Shown here: piece after piece, positions 1-6,456 of the stretch | How positions within the stretch are numbered: position 1 is the first letter of the stretch | Layout: each line of letters starts with the position of its first letter | Assembly: GCA_023413605.1 (NCBI GenBank) | Contig: JAEZPL010000618.1 | Coordinates: 1-7,127 of the forward strand | Direction of reading: 5' to 3' | DNA length: 7,127 bases | Origin: Pseudomonadota bacterium | Lineage (GTDB): Bacteria > Pseudomonadota > Alphaproteobacteria > Azospirillales > Azospirillaceae | Position numbers and translations under genes: made by a program | The notes under the pieces: model-generated | The model's database searches: none | The model's input: only the letters and a program-made list of their open reading frames with translations | What the model was told of the DNA's origin: nothing

Positions 1-159
1 ACGGTGGAGCAGGTGAAGGCCGCCACCGGCTGGGACCTGAAGATCAGCCCGGACCTGAAGACCACCGAGGCCCCGCAGCCGCACGAGCTTGAAGCGCTGC
101 GCGACCTCCTGGCCCGCACCGCGAAGGCCCACGGCCAGTCCGGCGGCGGGGAGGGATGA
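1..159 (+). CDS. pcaJ: CoA-transferase beta subunit, C-terminal end (probable 3-oxoadipate CoA-transferase subunit B, PcaJ)
   Basis: This is a partial gene: only the last 52 codons are present, in frame 1 and ending in TGA at 157-159. The visible protein starts TVEQVKAATGWDLKI and continues with SPDLKTTEAP, then a helical, charged tail. This pattern (an E-x-V-x-x-x-T-G-W/F segment, a D-L-x-T-T-x-x-P segment, then E-L-x-x-L-R) is what I recall from the C-termini of two-subunit CoA-transferase beta subunits of the IpdB/CatJ type. By family, such an enzyme moves CoA from succinyl-CoA to 3-oxoadipate in the cytoplasm, making 3-oxoadipyl-CoA, the substrate of the next gene. The assignment to 3-oxoadipate rests on position: pcaF starts at most 2 bases downstream and the rest of the pathway follows. 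The catalytic part lies outside the window, so another CoA-transferase specificity is possible. Confidence 0.62.
   Translation, partial: TVEQVKAATGWDLKISPDLKTTEAPQPHELEALRDLLARTAKAHGQSGGGEG
150..154 (+). promoter_or_regulatory. Ribosome binding site of pcaF
   Basis: GGAGG, inside a longer GGGGAGGGA run at 148-156, lies 7 bases before the ATG at 162 but only 1 base before the ATG at 156. This spacing decides for 162 as the pcaF start. The site lies inside the last codons of the upstream CoA-transferase gene, so translation of the two is probably coupled. Confidence 0.7.
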
Positions 160-161
160 CC

Positions 162-1361
<1,200 letters not shown>

Positions 1362-1364
1362 CCA

Positions 1365-1411
1365 AATCCCCCTCTCCCCGCCCTACGAACAAATGGTGGG
1401 AGAGGGGGATT
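1365..1411. repeat. Perfect 14-bp inverted repeat in the pcaF-pcaD gap (purine/pyrimidine arms)
   Basis: The arm AATCCCCCTCTCCC at 1365-1378 is exactly complementary to GGGAGAGGGGGATT at 1398-1411, with a 19-base loop. It fills most of the 72-base gap between the pcaF stop and the pcaD start. No T-run follows on the plus strand, so it does not look like an intrinsic terminator. The core of the arms recurs at 4099-4127. It may be a dispersed intergenic palindrome or an mRNA-stabilising or processing hairpin. Confidence 0.85.
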
Positions 1412-1433
1412 AAGAAGAAATGGGAGGAACAGC

Positions 1434-2231
1434 ATGGCCTTCATCGCTGCCGGCGGCATCACGGTTCATTACGACCTCGTCGGGCCGCAGGGCGCTCCGG
1501 TCATTCTTTTCGCCAATTCCATCGGCACCGGGTTCCACATCTGGGACGAACAGGTGCCGGAACTGTCGAAGACGTTCCGCGTGCTGCGCTACGACATGCG
1601 CGGCCATGGCCTGACCGACGCCACGCCGGGCGCCTACAGCATGGACATGTTGGCCGATGACGCCGCGGCGCTGCTGGACGCGCTGGGCATCGAGCGGGCG
1701 CACGTCTGCGGCCTCAGCATCGGCGGCATGATGGCCCAGAAGCTGGCGGCCAAGGCGCCGCAGCGCGTCCACTCGCTCATCCTCTGCGACACGGCCAGCC
1801 TGATCGGCCCGCCCTCGGTGTGGGACGACCGCATCAAGGCGATCGAGGAGCGCGGCATGGGGGCCATCGCCTCCGGCGTGATGGCCCGCTGGTTCACCGA
1901 GCGCTTCCGCACCGAGCAGGCCGACCGCGTGCGCGGCTATGTCAACATGGTGGCCCGCACCACGGTGGAGGGCTACGTCGGCTGCTCCAAGGCGATCCGC
2001 GATGCCGATCTGGCGGAGGACGACGCCCGCATCTCCTGCCCGACGCTGGTGCTGGTCGGCGACCAGGACGTGGCGACCCCGCCCGCCCAGGCCGAGCAGC
2101 TGGCCGGGGCGATCCGCGGCGCCCGCTTTGCGGTCGTGCCGGATGCCGCCCACATTCCGTGCGTGGAGCAGCCCGCGGCGATGAACGCCCTGATCCTGGA
2201 CTTTCTGGGAGCGACCAGCCATGGCCGATGA
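1434..2231 (+). CDS. pcaD: 3-oxoadipate enol-lactonase
   Basis: This alpha/beta-hydrolase converts 3-oxoadipate enol-lactone to 3-oxoadipate, joining the protocatechuate branch to the shared end of the pathway. It is cytoplasmic and has no signal peptide. The 265-aa length is normal for PcaD. The catalytic triad can be read: nucleophile Ser95 in the elbow CGLSIGGMM, acid Asp212 in GDQDVATPP, and His240 in DAAHIPCVEQP. Early segments typical of the fold are FANSIGTGFHIWDEQ (oxyanion region, residues 26-40) and YDMRGHGLTD (53-62). The start is ATG 1434, with GGAGG at 1423-1427 six bases upstream. The 3' end overlaps pcaC by 11 bases in another frame, which suggests translational coupling. Some family members are fused to PcaC; here the two are separate genes. 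Catechol-branch CatD acts on the same compound, but the neighbours make PcaD the right name. Confidence 0.94.
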   Translation: MAFIAAGGITVHYDLVGPQGAPVILFANSIGTGFHIWDEQVPELSKTFRVLRYDMRGHGLTDATPGAYSMDMLADDAAALLDALGIERAHVCGLSIGGMMAQKLAAKAPQRVHSLILCDTASLIGPPSVWDDRIKAIEERGMGAIASGVMARWFTERFRTEQADRVRGYVNMVARTTVEGYVGCSKAIRDADLAEDDARISCPTLVLVGDQDVATPPAQAEQLAGAIRGARFAVVPDAAHIPCVEQPAAMNALILDFLGATSHGR

Positions 2232-2622
2232 TCTGTACGAGAAGGGGATGGAGGTCCGCCGCTCCGTGCTGGGCGCGGCGCATGTCGAACGCTCCACCCA
2301 GCGGGCGACGGAGTTCGACCGCGACTTCCAGGAATTCATCACCCGCACGGCCTGGGGCTCCGTCTGGACCCGTCCGGGGCTGGACCGGAAGACGCGCAGC
2401 ATGCTGACCATCGCCATGTTGGCGGCGCTGGGGCAGGAGCATGAACTGGCCCTGCACATCCGCGCCACGCGCAACACCGGCGTCAGCCGCGAGGAGGTGA
2501 AGGAAATCCTCCTCCAGGCCGCCGTCTATGCCGGCGTGCCGGCGGCGAACTCGGCCATCGCGCTCGCCAAGCAGATCTATGCGGAGATGGACGGCGAGGA
2601 CGAGCATACCAACGGCACCTGA
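2221..2622 (+). CDS. pcaC: 4-carboxymuconolactone decarboxylase
   Basis: This small cytoplasmic enzyme decarboxylates 4-carboxymuconolactone to 3-oxoadipate enol-lactone, the substrate of PcaD. The 133-aa length fits PcaC (about 125-135 aa). The family core is clear: LDRKTRSMLTIAMLAALGQ (residues 54-72), then ELALHIRATRNTGVS (75-89), then EVKEILLQAAVYAGVPAANS (92-111). It belongs to the AhpD-like helical superfamily but has no cysteine, so it lacks the CxxC peroxidase motif; this supports decarboxylase over AhpD. The start ATG 2221 lies inside the 3' end of pcaD, with GGGAG at 2207-2211 nine bases upstream. Oddly, the last seven codons and the stop lie in the left arm and apex of a 22-bp perfect hairpin (2599-2644). 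The C-terminal DEHTNGT may therefore be dictated by that element rather than by PcaC function. Confidence 0.94.
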   Translation: MADDLYEKGMEVRRSVLGAAHVERSTQRATEFDRDFQEFITRTAWGSVWTRPGLDRKTRSMLTIAMLAALGQEHELALHIRATRNTGVSREEVKEILLQAAVYAGVPAANSAIALAKQIYAEMDGEDEHTNGT

Positions 2623-2644
2623 AGGTGCCGTTGGTATGCTCGTC
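2599..2644 (+). repeat. 22-bp perfect hairpin spanning the end of pcaC, stop codon at its apex
   Basis: Positions 2599-2620 are exactly complementary to 2623-2644. Drawn with a realistic loop this is a 21-bp stem closed by TGAA. One bulged G (2598) would let three more pairs form (2595-2597 with 2645-2647). The pcaC stop TGA (2620-2622) lies at the tip. No T-run follows, so it is not a typical intrinsic terminator. A translating ribosome would melt the left arm; after it leaves, the stem could block 3'-to-5' decay. It is the first of three adjacent hairpins. Confidence 0.88.
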
Positions 2645-2646
2645 TC

Positions 2647-2668
2647 GATCAATGCGAAAGCATTGATC
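2647..2668 (+). repeat. 9-bp hairpin with GAAA tetraloop in the pcaC-pcaB gap
   Basis: GATCAATGC at 2647-2655 pairs perfectly with GCATTGATC at 2660-2668 around GAAA (2656-2659). GAAA is a GNRA-class loop, which is stable in RNA and suggests selection at the RNA level. Its right arm overlaps a segment (2664-2670) that could instead pair with 2716-2722. No T-run follows. Confidence 0.8.
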
Positions 2669-2681
2669 TGCCGGGTTTTAC

Positions 2682-2716
2682 GGCCGGAAAATGATGGAAA
2701 TGATCATTTTCCGGCC
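2682..2716 (+). repeat. 14-bp perfect hairpin just upstream of the pcaB ribosome binding site
   Basis: GGCCGGAAAATGAT at 2682-2695 is exactly complementary to ATCATTTTCCGGCC at 2703-2716, with a 7-base loop. A further 7-bp helix could enclose it (2664-2670 with 2716-2722, sharing base 2716), ending two bases before the purine-rich pcaB leader. It is not a terminator by sequence. It may be an mRNA-processing structure, a translation control element for pcaB, or part of an inserted palindromic element covering 2599-2722. Confidence 0.83.
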
Positions 2717-2724
2717 AGATCAGA

Positions 2725-2730
2725 AGGGAG
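2725..2730 (+). promoter_or_regulatory. Ribosome binding site of pcaB
   Basis: AGGGAG ends 10 bases before ATG 2741. It decides the pcaB start, because the reading frame stays open upstream as far as 2528, inside pcaC, and would otherwise suggest a false N-terminal extension. The spacing is slightly long, and the site lies directly after the hairpin cluster. Confidence 0.6.
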
Positions 2731-2740
2731 CCTGACGGCC

Positions 2741-4096
2741 ATGGTGGATGACGTCGCCTGGGGCGATCCGCTGCTCGACCCGCTGTTCACCACGGCAGAG
2801 GCCGCCCGCATCTTCGCGCCGCGCGCCCGCTTGCAGGGGATGCTCGATTTCGAGGCGGCGCTCGCCTGGGCCGAAGCCGCCGTCGGCGTCATCCCGCAGA
2901 CCGCCGTGGCGGCCATCGCGAAGGCCTGCGACGCATCGCTCTACGACCTCAACGCGCTCGGGGCGGAGGCGGCGCTCGCCGGCAACACGGCGATCCCGAT
3001 GGTCAAGCACCTGACCCGCAAGGTGAAGGAGGCGGACGAGGAGGCCTCGCGCTACGTCCACTGGGGAGCGACCAGCCAGGACGCCATGGACACCGGGCTG
3101 GTGCTTCAGCTTCGGGGCTTTGTGGCGGCGCTCGACGGCGATCTGGCGCGGCTGTGCGACAGCCTAGCCGCGATGGCGGACCGGCACCGCGCCACGCCGA
3201 TGATCGCCCGCACGTGGTTGCAGCACGCGCTGCCGACCACCTTCGGTCTGAAGGCGGCCATCTGGCTCGACGCGCTGACCCGCGACCGGGAACGGCTGAT
3301 GGCGGCGAAAGGCCGGCTGGCTTTGCAGTTCGGCGGGGCGGCGGGAACGCTCGCGGCGCTCGGCGACCAGGGCATGCCAGTGGCCGAGGCCCTGGCGAAA
3401 GAGTTGGGCCTGCCCCTGCCGGCGGTGCCCTGGCACGCGACGCGCGACCGGGTGGTGGAACTGGCGACTGCGCTCGGCATCCTGGCCGGCACGCTGGGCA
3501 CCATCGGCCGCGACCTGTCGCTGATGATGCAGGTGGAGGTGGGAGAGGCGTTCGAACCGGCGGCTCCCGGCCGTGGCGGCTCCTCCACCATGCCGCACAA
3601 GCGCAACCCGGTGGCGTCGGCCGTGCTGTTGTCGGCGGCGGTGCGTGCCCCGGCCCTGGTCGGCGGCCTGCTCGCCGGCATGGTGCAGGAGCATGAGCGC
3701 GGCCTTGGCGGCTGGCACGCCGAATGGCAGGCTCTGCCGGACCTCTGCCGGCTGGTTGCGGGGGCCGCTCACCACGCGGCCGACGCCATCGGTGGGCTGG
3801 AGATCGACGCGGAGCGCATGGGCCGCAACATCGACCTGACCCAAGGCCTGATCATGGCGGAAGCGGTGACCATGGCGCTCGGCGACCGGATGGGCCGCAT
3901 GGCCGCCCACAGCCTCGTCGGCGACGCGAGCCGCCGGGCGGCCTCCGAAAAGCGGTCCCTGCGGTCCGTGTTGGAGGAGGACACTCGGGTGACGGAAGCG
4001 CTGGACGGCGCTGCCCTCGACCGCCTGTTCGACCCGCTGGGCTATGTCGGCTCCGCCGACGCCTTCATCGAGAGGGTGTTGGCGGAGAGGATATAA
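2741..4096 (+). CDS. pcaB: 3-carboxy-cis,cis-muconate cycloisomerase
   Basis: This enzyme lactonises 3-carboxy-cis,cis-muconate, the product of PcaHG, to 4-carboxymuconolactone for PcaC. It belongs to the fumarase/aspartase/argininosuccinate lyase superfamily, which forms cytoplasmic homotetramers. The protein is 451 aa from ATG 2741, matching the full-length bacterial type (about 450 aa) rather than the shorter forms of some rhizobia. The superfamily signature GSSTMPHKRNP (residues 280-290) carries the flexible active-site loop. HWGATSQDAMDTG (107-119) and the TWLQHALPTTFG segment (158-169) are two other conserved regions, and the C-terminal lobe (about 360-451) is complete. The frame is open upstream to 2528, but that stretch reads as an arginine- and serine-rich shadow of pcaC followed by the hairpin element, so 2741 is the start. 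Adenylosuccinate lyase is a relative, but the pca context settles the name. Confidence 0.94.
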   Translation: MVDDVAWGDPLLDPLFTTAEAARIFAPRARLQGMLDFEAALAWAEAAVGVIPQTAVAAIAKACDASLYDLNALGAEAALAGNTAIPMVKHLTRKVKEADEEASRYVHWGATSQDAMDTGLVLQLRGFVAALDGDLARLCDSLAAMADRHRATPMIARTWLQHALPTTFGLKAAIWLDALTRDRERLMAAKGRLALQFGGAAGTLAALGDQGMPVAEALAKELGLPLPAVPWHATRDRVVELATALGILAGTLGTIGRDLSLMMQVEVGEAFEPAAPGRGGSSTMPHKRNPVASAVLLSAAVRAPALVGGLLAGMVQEHERGLGGWHAEWQALPDLCRLVAGAAHHAADAIGGLEIDAERMGRNIDLTQGLIMAEAVTMALGDRMGRMAAHSLVGDASRRAASEKRSLRSVLEEDTRVTEALDGAALDRLFDPLGYVGSADAFIERVLAERI

Positions 4097-4098
4097 AG

Positions 4099-4127
4099 CC
4101 CCTCTCCCAGCGGGGCAGGGAGAGGGG
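4099..4127. repeat. Perfect 10-bp inverted repeat in the pcaB-BKACE gap
   Basis: CCCCTCTCCC at 4099-4108 pairs exactly with GGGAGAGGGG at 4118-4127 around a 9-base loop. It begins three bases after the pcaB stop. No T-run follows on the plus strand. The same 10-base arms form the core of the inverted repeat between pcaF and pcaD, so the two are copies or relatives of one intergenic palindrome. Confidence 0.85.
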
Positions 4128-4149
4128 TAAATAAGTAAGGGAGGACAGC

Positions 4150-5025
4150 ATGCAGCCCACCATCATCACCGTCGCGGTGAACGGGTCCGTGCCGCGCAAG
4201 AAGGACAACCCGGCCGTTCCGATCGCGCCGGCCGAGGTGGTGGAGTCCACCCACGCCGCCTTCGAGGCCGGGGCCACGGTGGTGCATGTCCACGCCCGCA
4301 ACGCGGACGAGTCCTCCTCTTCCGACCCGGCCTACTTCGCCGCCGTGCAGGAGGGCGTGCGCAAGCACTGTCCGGGCATGATCGTGCAGTTCTCCACCGG
4401 CGGGCGCGGGCGCAGCCACGAGCAGCGCGGGAGTTCGCTGTCGCTGAAGCCCGACATGGCGTCGCTGTCCACCGGGTCGGTCAACTTCCCCGGCATGATC
4501 TACGAGAACCACCCGGACCTGATCGAGGCGCTCGCCCGCATGATGCTGGACAACGGCATCAAGCCGGAGATCGAGGTCTTCGACCTGTCCATGCTCTACA
4601 GCGCCAAGGCCCTGGCCGACCGCGACCTGCTGAAGACGCCCATGCACGTCCAGTTCGTCATGGGCCTGCGCAACGCCATGCCCGCCCGCCGCAAGGCGCT
4701 GGAGTTCATGCTGTCCGAACTGCACGAGCTGCTGCCCGGCTCCACCTGGACGGTGGCGGGCGTGGGCCGGCATCAGGCGGAGGTGCAGGACTGGGCGCTG
4801 GAGCTTGGCGGCCACATCCGGACGGGGCTGGAGGACAATCTGCGCATCGCCGCGGACCGGCTCGCCTCCGGCAACGCCGAATTGGTGGTCCAGGCCGCCG
4901 AAACCTGCGCCCGGCACGGCTCCCGTCCGGCCACCCCGGCGGAGGCGCGCGTCCTTCTTGGTCTCTCTCCTGAGGGCCTCTCTCCTGGTGGCCTCCCCCC
5001 TGTTGGCCAGTCCCCTGCCCAATAA
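4150..5025 (+). CDS. BKACE family (DUF849) beta-keto acid cleavage enzyme; possible 3-oxoadipate:acetyl-CoA cleavage
   Basis: This 291-aa cytoplasmic protein belongs to the family of 3-keto-5-aminohexanoate cleavage enzyme (Kce). Members are TIM-barrel metalloenzymes that react a beta-keto acid with acetyl-CoA to give acetoacetate and a new CoA ester. The metal ligands recalled from Kce are present: His46 and His48 in VVHVHARNADE and Glu228 in RTGLEDNLR. The nearby Arg224 and Asp229, Ser82 in QFSTGGRGR, and the PEIEVFDLSML segment (139-149) match other family active-site regions. GGAGG at 4140-4144 lies five bases before ATG 4150. It sits between pcaB and pcaH in the same direction, so a beta-keto acid of this pathway is the likely substrate. 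The obvious one is 3-oxoadipate, which would give succinyl-CoA plus acetoacetate. That specificity is inferred from context only. The last 21 residues form an unusual tail of 5-residue repeats. Confidence 0.88.
   Translation: MQPTIITVAVNGSVPRKKDNPAVPIAPAEVVESTHAAFEAGATVVHVHARNADESSSSDPAYFAAVQEGVRKHCPGMIVQFSTGGRGRSHEQRGSSLSLKPDMASLSTGSVNFPGMIYENHPDLIEALARMMLDNGIKPEIEVFDLSMLYSAKALADRDLLKTPMHVQFVMGLRNAMPARRKALEFMLSELHELLPGSTWTVAGVGRHQAEVQDWALELGGHIRTGLEDNLRIAADRLASGNAELVVQAAETCARHGSRPATPAEARVLLGLSPEGLSPGGLPPVGQSPAQ
4960..5019 (+). repeat. Four imperfect 15-bp tandem repeats encoding the BKACE C-terminal tail
   Basis: Four units of 15 bases lie in frame at 4960, 4975, 4990 and 5005, with a consensus near GGCCTCTCTCCTGNN. 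They encode GLSPE, GLSPG, GLPPV and GQSPA, followed by one Gln and the stop. The family fold appears to end just before, at PAEARVLL (residues 263-270), so this tail looks like an addition made by slippage of a pyrimidine-rich unit. Its CCTCTC core resembles the arms of the two intergenic inverted repeats. Confidence 0.8.
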
Positions 5026-5063
5026 GAACAACACCAAAGAACAGAAGCGACGAGGAAACACCC

Positions 5064-5777
5064 ATGACAGACGTGAAAGCACCGGGCTACCGGCCGCGCG
5101 ACTGGACCCAGCACCCGCCGTACCTGAGCCCCGAGTACAAATCCACCACCCTGCGTTCCCCGCGCAAGCCGCTGATTCCCCTGAAGGGCTCGCTGTCGGA
5201 GCTGACCGGCCCGGTGTTCGGGCACGAGAATCTGGACGCGCTCGACGCCGACCTGACCCGCAACGGCCGCGTCAACGGCGAGCCGCTGGGCGAGCGCATC
5301 ATCGTCACCGGCCGCGTTCTGGACGAGGACGGCCGCCCGGTGCCCGACACGCTGCTGGAGATCTGGCAGGCCAACTCCGTCGGCCGCTACGTTCACAAGT
5401 GGGACCAGCACGACGCGCCGCTCGACCCGAACTTCTTCGGGGCCGGCCGCTGCGTGACCGACGATCAGGGGCGCTACCGCTTCATCTCCATCAAGCCCGG
5501 GGCCTATCCGTGGCGCAACCACCACAACGCGTGGCGGCCGGCGCACATCCATTTCTCGCTGTTCGGGCCGTCCTTCGTCACGCGGCTGGTGACGCAGATG
5601 TATTTCCCCGGCGACCCGCTGCTGCCGCTGGACCCCATTTACAACGGCATTCCGGAGGGCGCGCGGGAACGGCTGATCTCCCGCTTCTCCATCGACGTGA
5701 CCGAGCCGGAATGGGCGCTCGGATATGAATTCGACATTGTTCTGCGCGGGCGCATCGAGACGCCGATGGAGGGCTGA
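5064..5777 (+). CDS. pcaH: Protocatechuate 3,4-dioxygenase beta subunit
   Basis: This is the iron-carrying subunit of the intradiol dioxygenase that opens protocatechuate with O2 between the two hydroxyl groups, giving 3-carboxy-cis,cis-muconate. At 237 aa it is close to the Pseudomonas putida subunit (about 238 aa). The Fe(III) ligands can be placed: Tyr109 in GRYVHKWDQ, Tyr148 in GAYPWRN, and His161 and His163 in RPAHIHFS. The active-site Arg158 stands just before the histidines. Each is one residue later than in the P. putida numbering I recall. The N-terminal arm (YRPRDWTQHPPY, residues 9-20) is the beta-subunit extension absent from the alpha subunit. The intradiol core LEIWQANSVGRY spans 98-109. 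GAGG at 5052-5055 lies eight bases before the ATG. It forms an alpha-beta unit with pcaG, whose gene starts three bases after this stop. Confidence 0.96.
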   Translation: MTDVKAPGYRPRDWTQHPPYLSPEYKSTTLRSPRKPLIPLKGSLSELTGPVFGHENLDALDADLTRNGRVNGEPLGERIIVTGRVLDEDGRPVPDTLLEIWQANSVGRYVHKWDQHDAPLDPNFFGAGRCVTDDQGRYRFISIKPGAYPWRNHHNAWRPAHIHFSLFGPSFVTRLVTQMYFPGDPLLPLDPIYNGIPEGARERLISRFSIDVTEPEWALGYEFDIVLRGRIETPMEG

Positions 5778-5780
5778 GCC

Positions 5781-6371
5781 ATGGCCATGCTGAAACAGAC
5801 CCCGAGCCAGACCGTCGGCCCGTACTTCGCCTACGCACTGACCCCGCAGTCCTACGGCCGCGCCGGTCTGGGCAGCAGCACGATGGTGGACGGCGCGACG
5901 CTGGGCGAGCGCATCCGCATCGAAGGCCGCGTGTTCGACGGTCCCGGCGCGCCGGTGATCGACGCGGTGATCGAAGTGTGGCAGGCCAACGCCGCCGGCC
6001 GCTACCGCCACCCGGCCGACACGCGGAACGACCGGGAGCTTGATCCGCATTTCACCGGTTTCGGCCGGACCGGCACGGACGGGCAGGGCGCCTACGGGTT
6101 CGACACGGTCAAGCCGGGGGCGCTGGGCGACGGGCAGGCCCCGCATGTCAACGTCACCGTCTTCGCGCGCGGCATGCTCTCCCACGCCTTCACGCGGATT
6201 TATTTCAGCGACGAGACCGCGGCGAACGCCGAGGACGCGGCGCTGCAAAACGTTCCCGCCGACCGGCGCGGCACGTTGATCGCCGAGCGCGCGCAGACGC
6301 CGGCGGGTACGGTTTACCGCTTCGACATTCACCTTCAGGGTGATCAAGAGACCGTGTTCTTCGACGCCTGA
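5781..6371 (+). CDS. pcaG: Protocatechuate 3,4-dioxygenase alpha subunit
   Basis: This subunit pairs with PcaH in the protocatechuate 3,4-dioxygenase oligomer. It shares the intradiol fold but lacks the iron ligands; in known enzymes it supplies an arginine that binds the substrate carboxylate. At 196 aa it matches the usual roughly 200 aa. Visible landmarks are SQTVGPYFAYAL (residues 9-20), IEVWQANAAGRYRHP (64-78), DPHFTGFGRTGTD (88-100) and HVNVTVFARGMLSHAFTRIYF (122-142). Arg130 in VFARGML is the likely substrate-binding arginine. The positions equivalent to the beta-subunit histidines are Gly/Asp/Ala/His-poor (GDGQAPHVNVTVF), consistent with a non-catalytic alpha chain. GGAGGG at 5768-5773, inside the end of pcaH, lies seven bases before ATG 5781; a second ATG at 5787 is too far from it. 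It is the last gene before the terminator. Confidence 0.95.
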   Translation: MAMLKQTPSQTVGPYFAYALTPQSYGRAGLGSSTMVDGATLGERIRIEGRVFDGPGAPVIDAVIEVWQANAAGRYRHPADTRNDRELDPHFTGFGRTGTDGQGAYGFDTVKPGALGDGQAPHVNVTVFARGMLSHAFTRIYFSDETAANAEDAALQNVPADRRGTLIAERAQTPAGTVYRFDIHLQGDQETVFFDA

Positions 6372-6388
6372 TCTGTTACGGTCCGGAC

Positions 6389-6433
6389 CATCCAGCCACG
6401 CCGGGCAGCCGCCCTGCGTGGCTGGATGTTTTT
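6389..6433 (+). terminator. Rho-independent terminator of the pca operon
   Basis: CATCCAGCCACGC at 6389-6401 pairs perfectly with GCGTGGCTGGATG at 6416-6428, and a short inner GGGC/GCCC helix extends it. TTTTT at 6429-6433 follows at once. It begins 18 bases after the pcaG stop. An outer GGACCA (6385-6390) and TGGTCC (6433-6438) could lengthen the stem, and GGTCCGGACC at 6380-6389 is a separate 10-bp palindrome. This is the only hairpin in the window with a proper U-tract. Confidence 0.9.
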
Positions 6434-6456
6434 GGTCCATTCCTCATCGCAGAGGC

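Noticed and set aside
1410..2477. Minus-strand open frame of 355 codons opposite pcaD and pcaC.
   Set aside because: Same reasoning: it mirrors two clear enzymes and has no family features.
2599..2716. The pcaC-pcaB hairpins as intrinsic terminators.
   Set aside because: None is followed by a T-run on the plus strand, and the downstream genes are part of the same pathway with no obvious promoter. Partial attenuation or Rho-dependent effects cannot be excluded.
2528..2740. N-terminal extension of pcaB: the frame is open from an ATG at 2528 and would give a 522-aa protein.
   Set aside because: The first part is an arginine-rich shadow of pcaC and the rest runs through the hairpin element. PcaB homologues begin near the ATG at 2741, which has its own AGGGAG.
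2207..3078. A 15-base direct repeat, GGGAGCGACCAGCCA, at the pcaD end (about 2207) and in pcaB (about 3064).
   Set aside because: In pcaB it encodes the conserved WGATSQ motif and in pcaD the last residues; one 15-base match in 7 kb of GC-biased DNA is plausible by chance.
4773..6440. Long open frame on the minus strand (555 codons) opposite the end of the BKACE gene, pcaH and pcaG.
   Set aside because: It is opposite three well-supported genes, has low-complexity Arg/Ala/Gly/Val-rich composition and no recognisable domain. Such antisense frames are expected in DNA with very GC-rich third positions.
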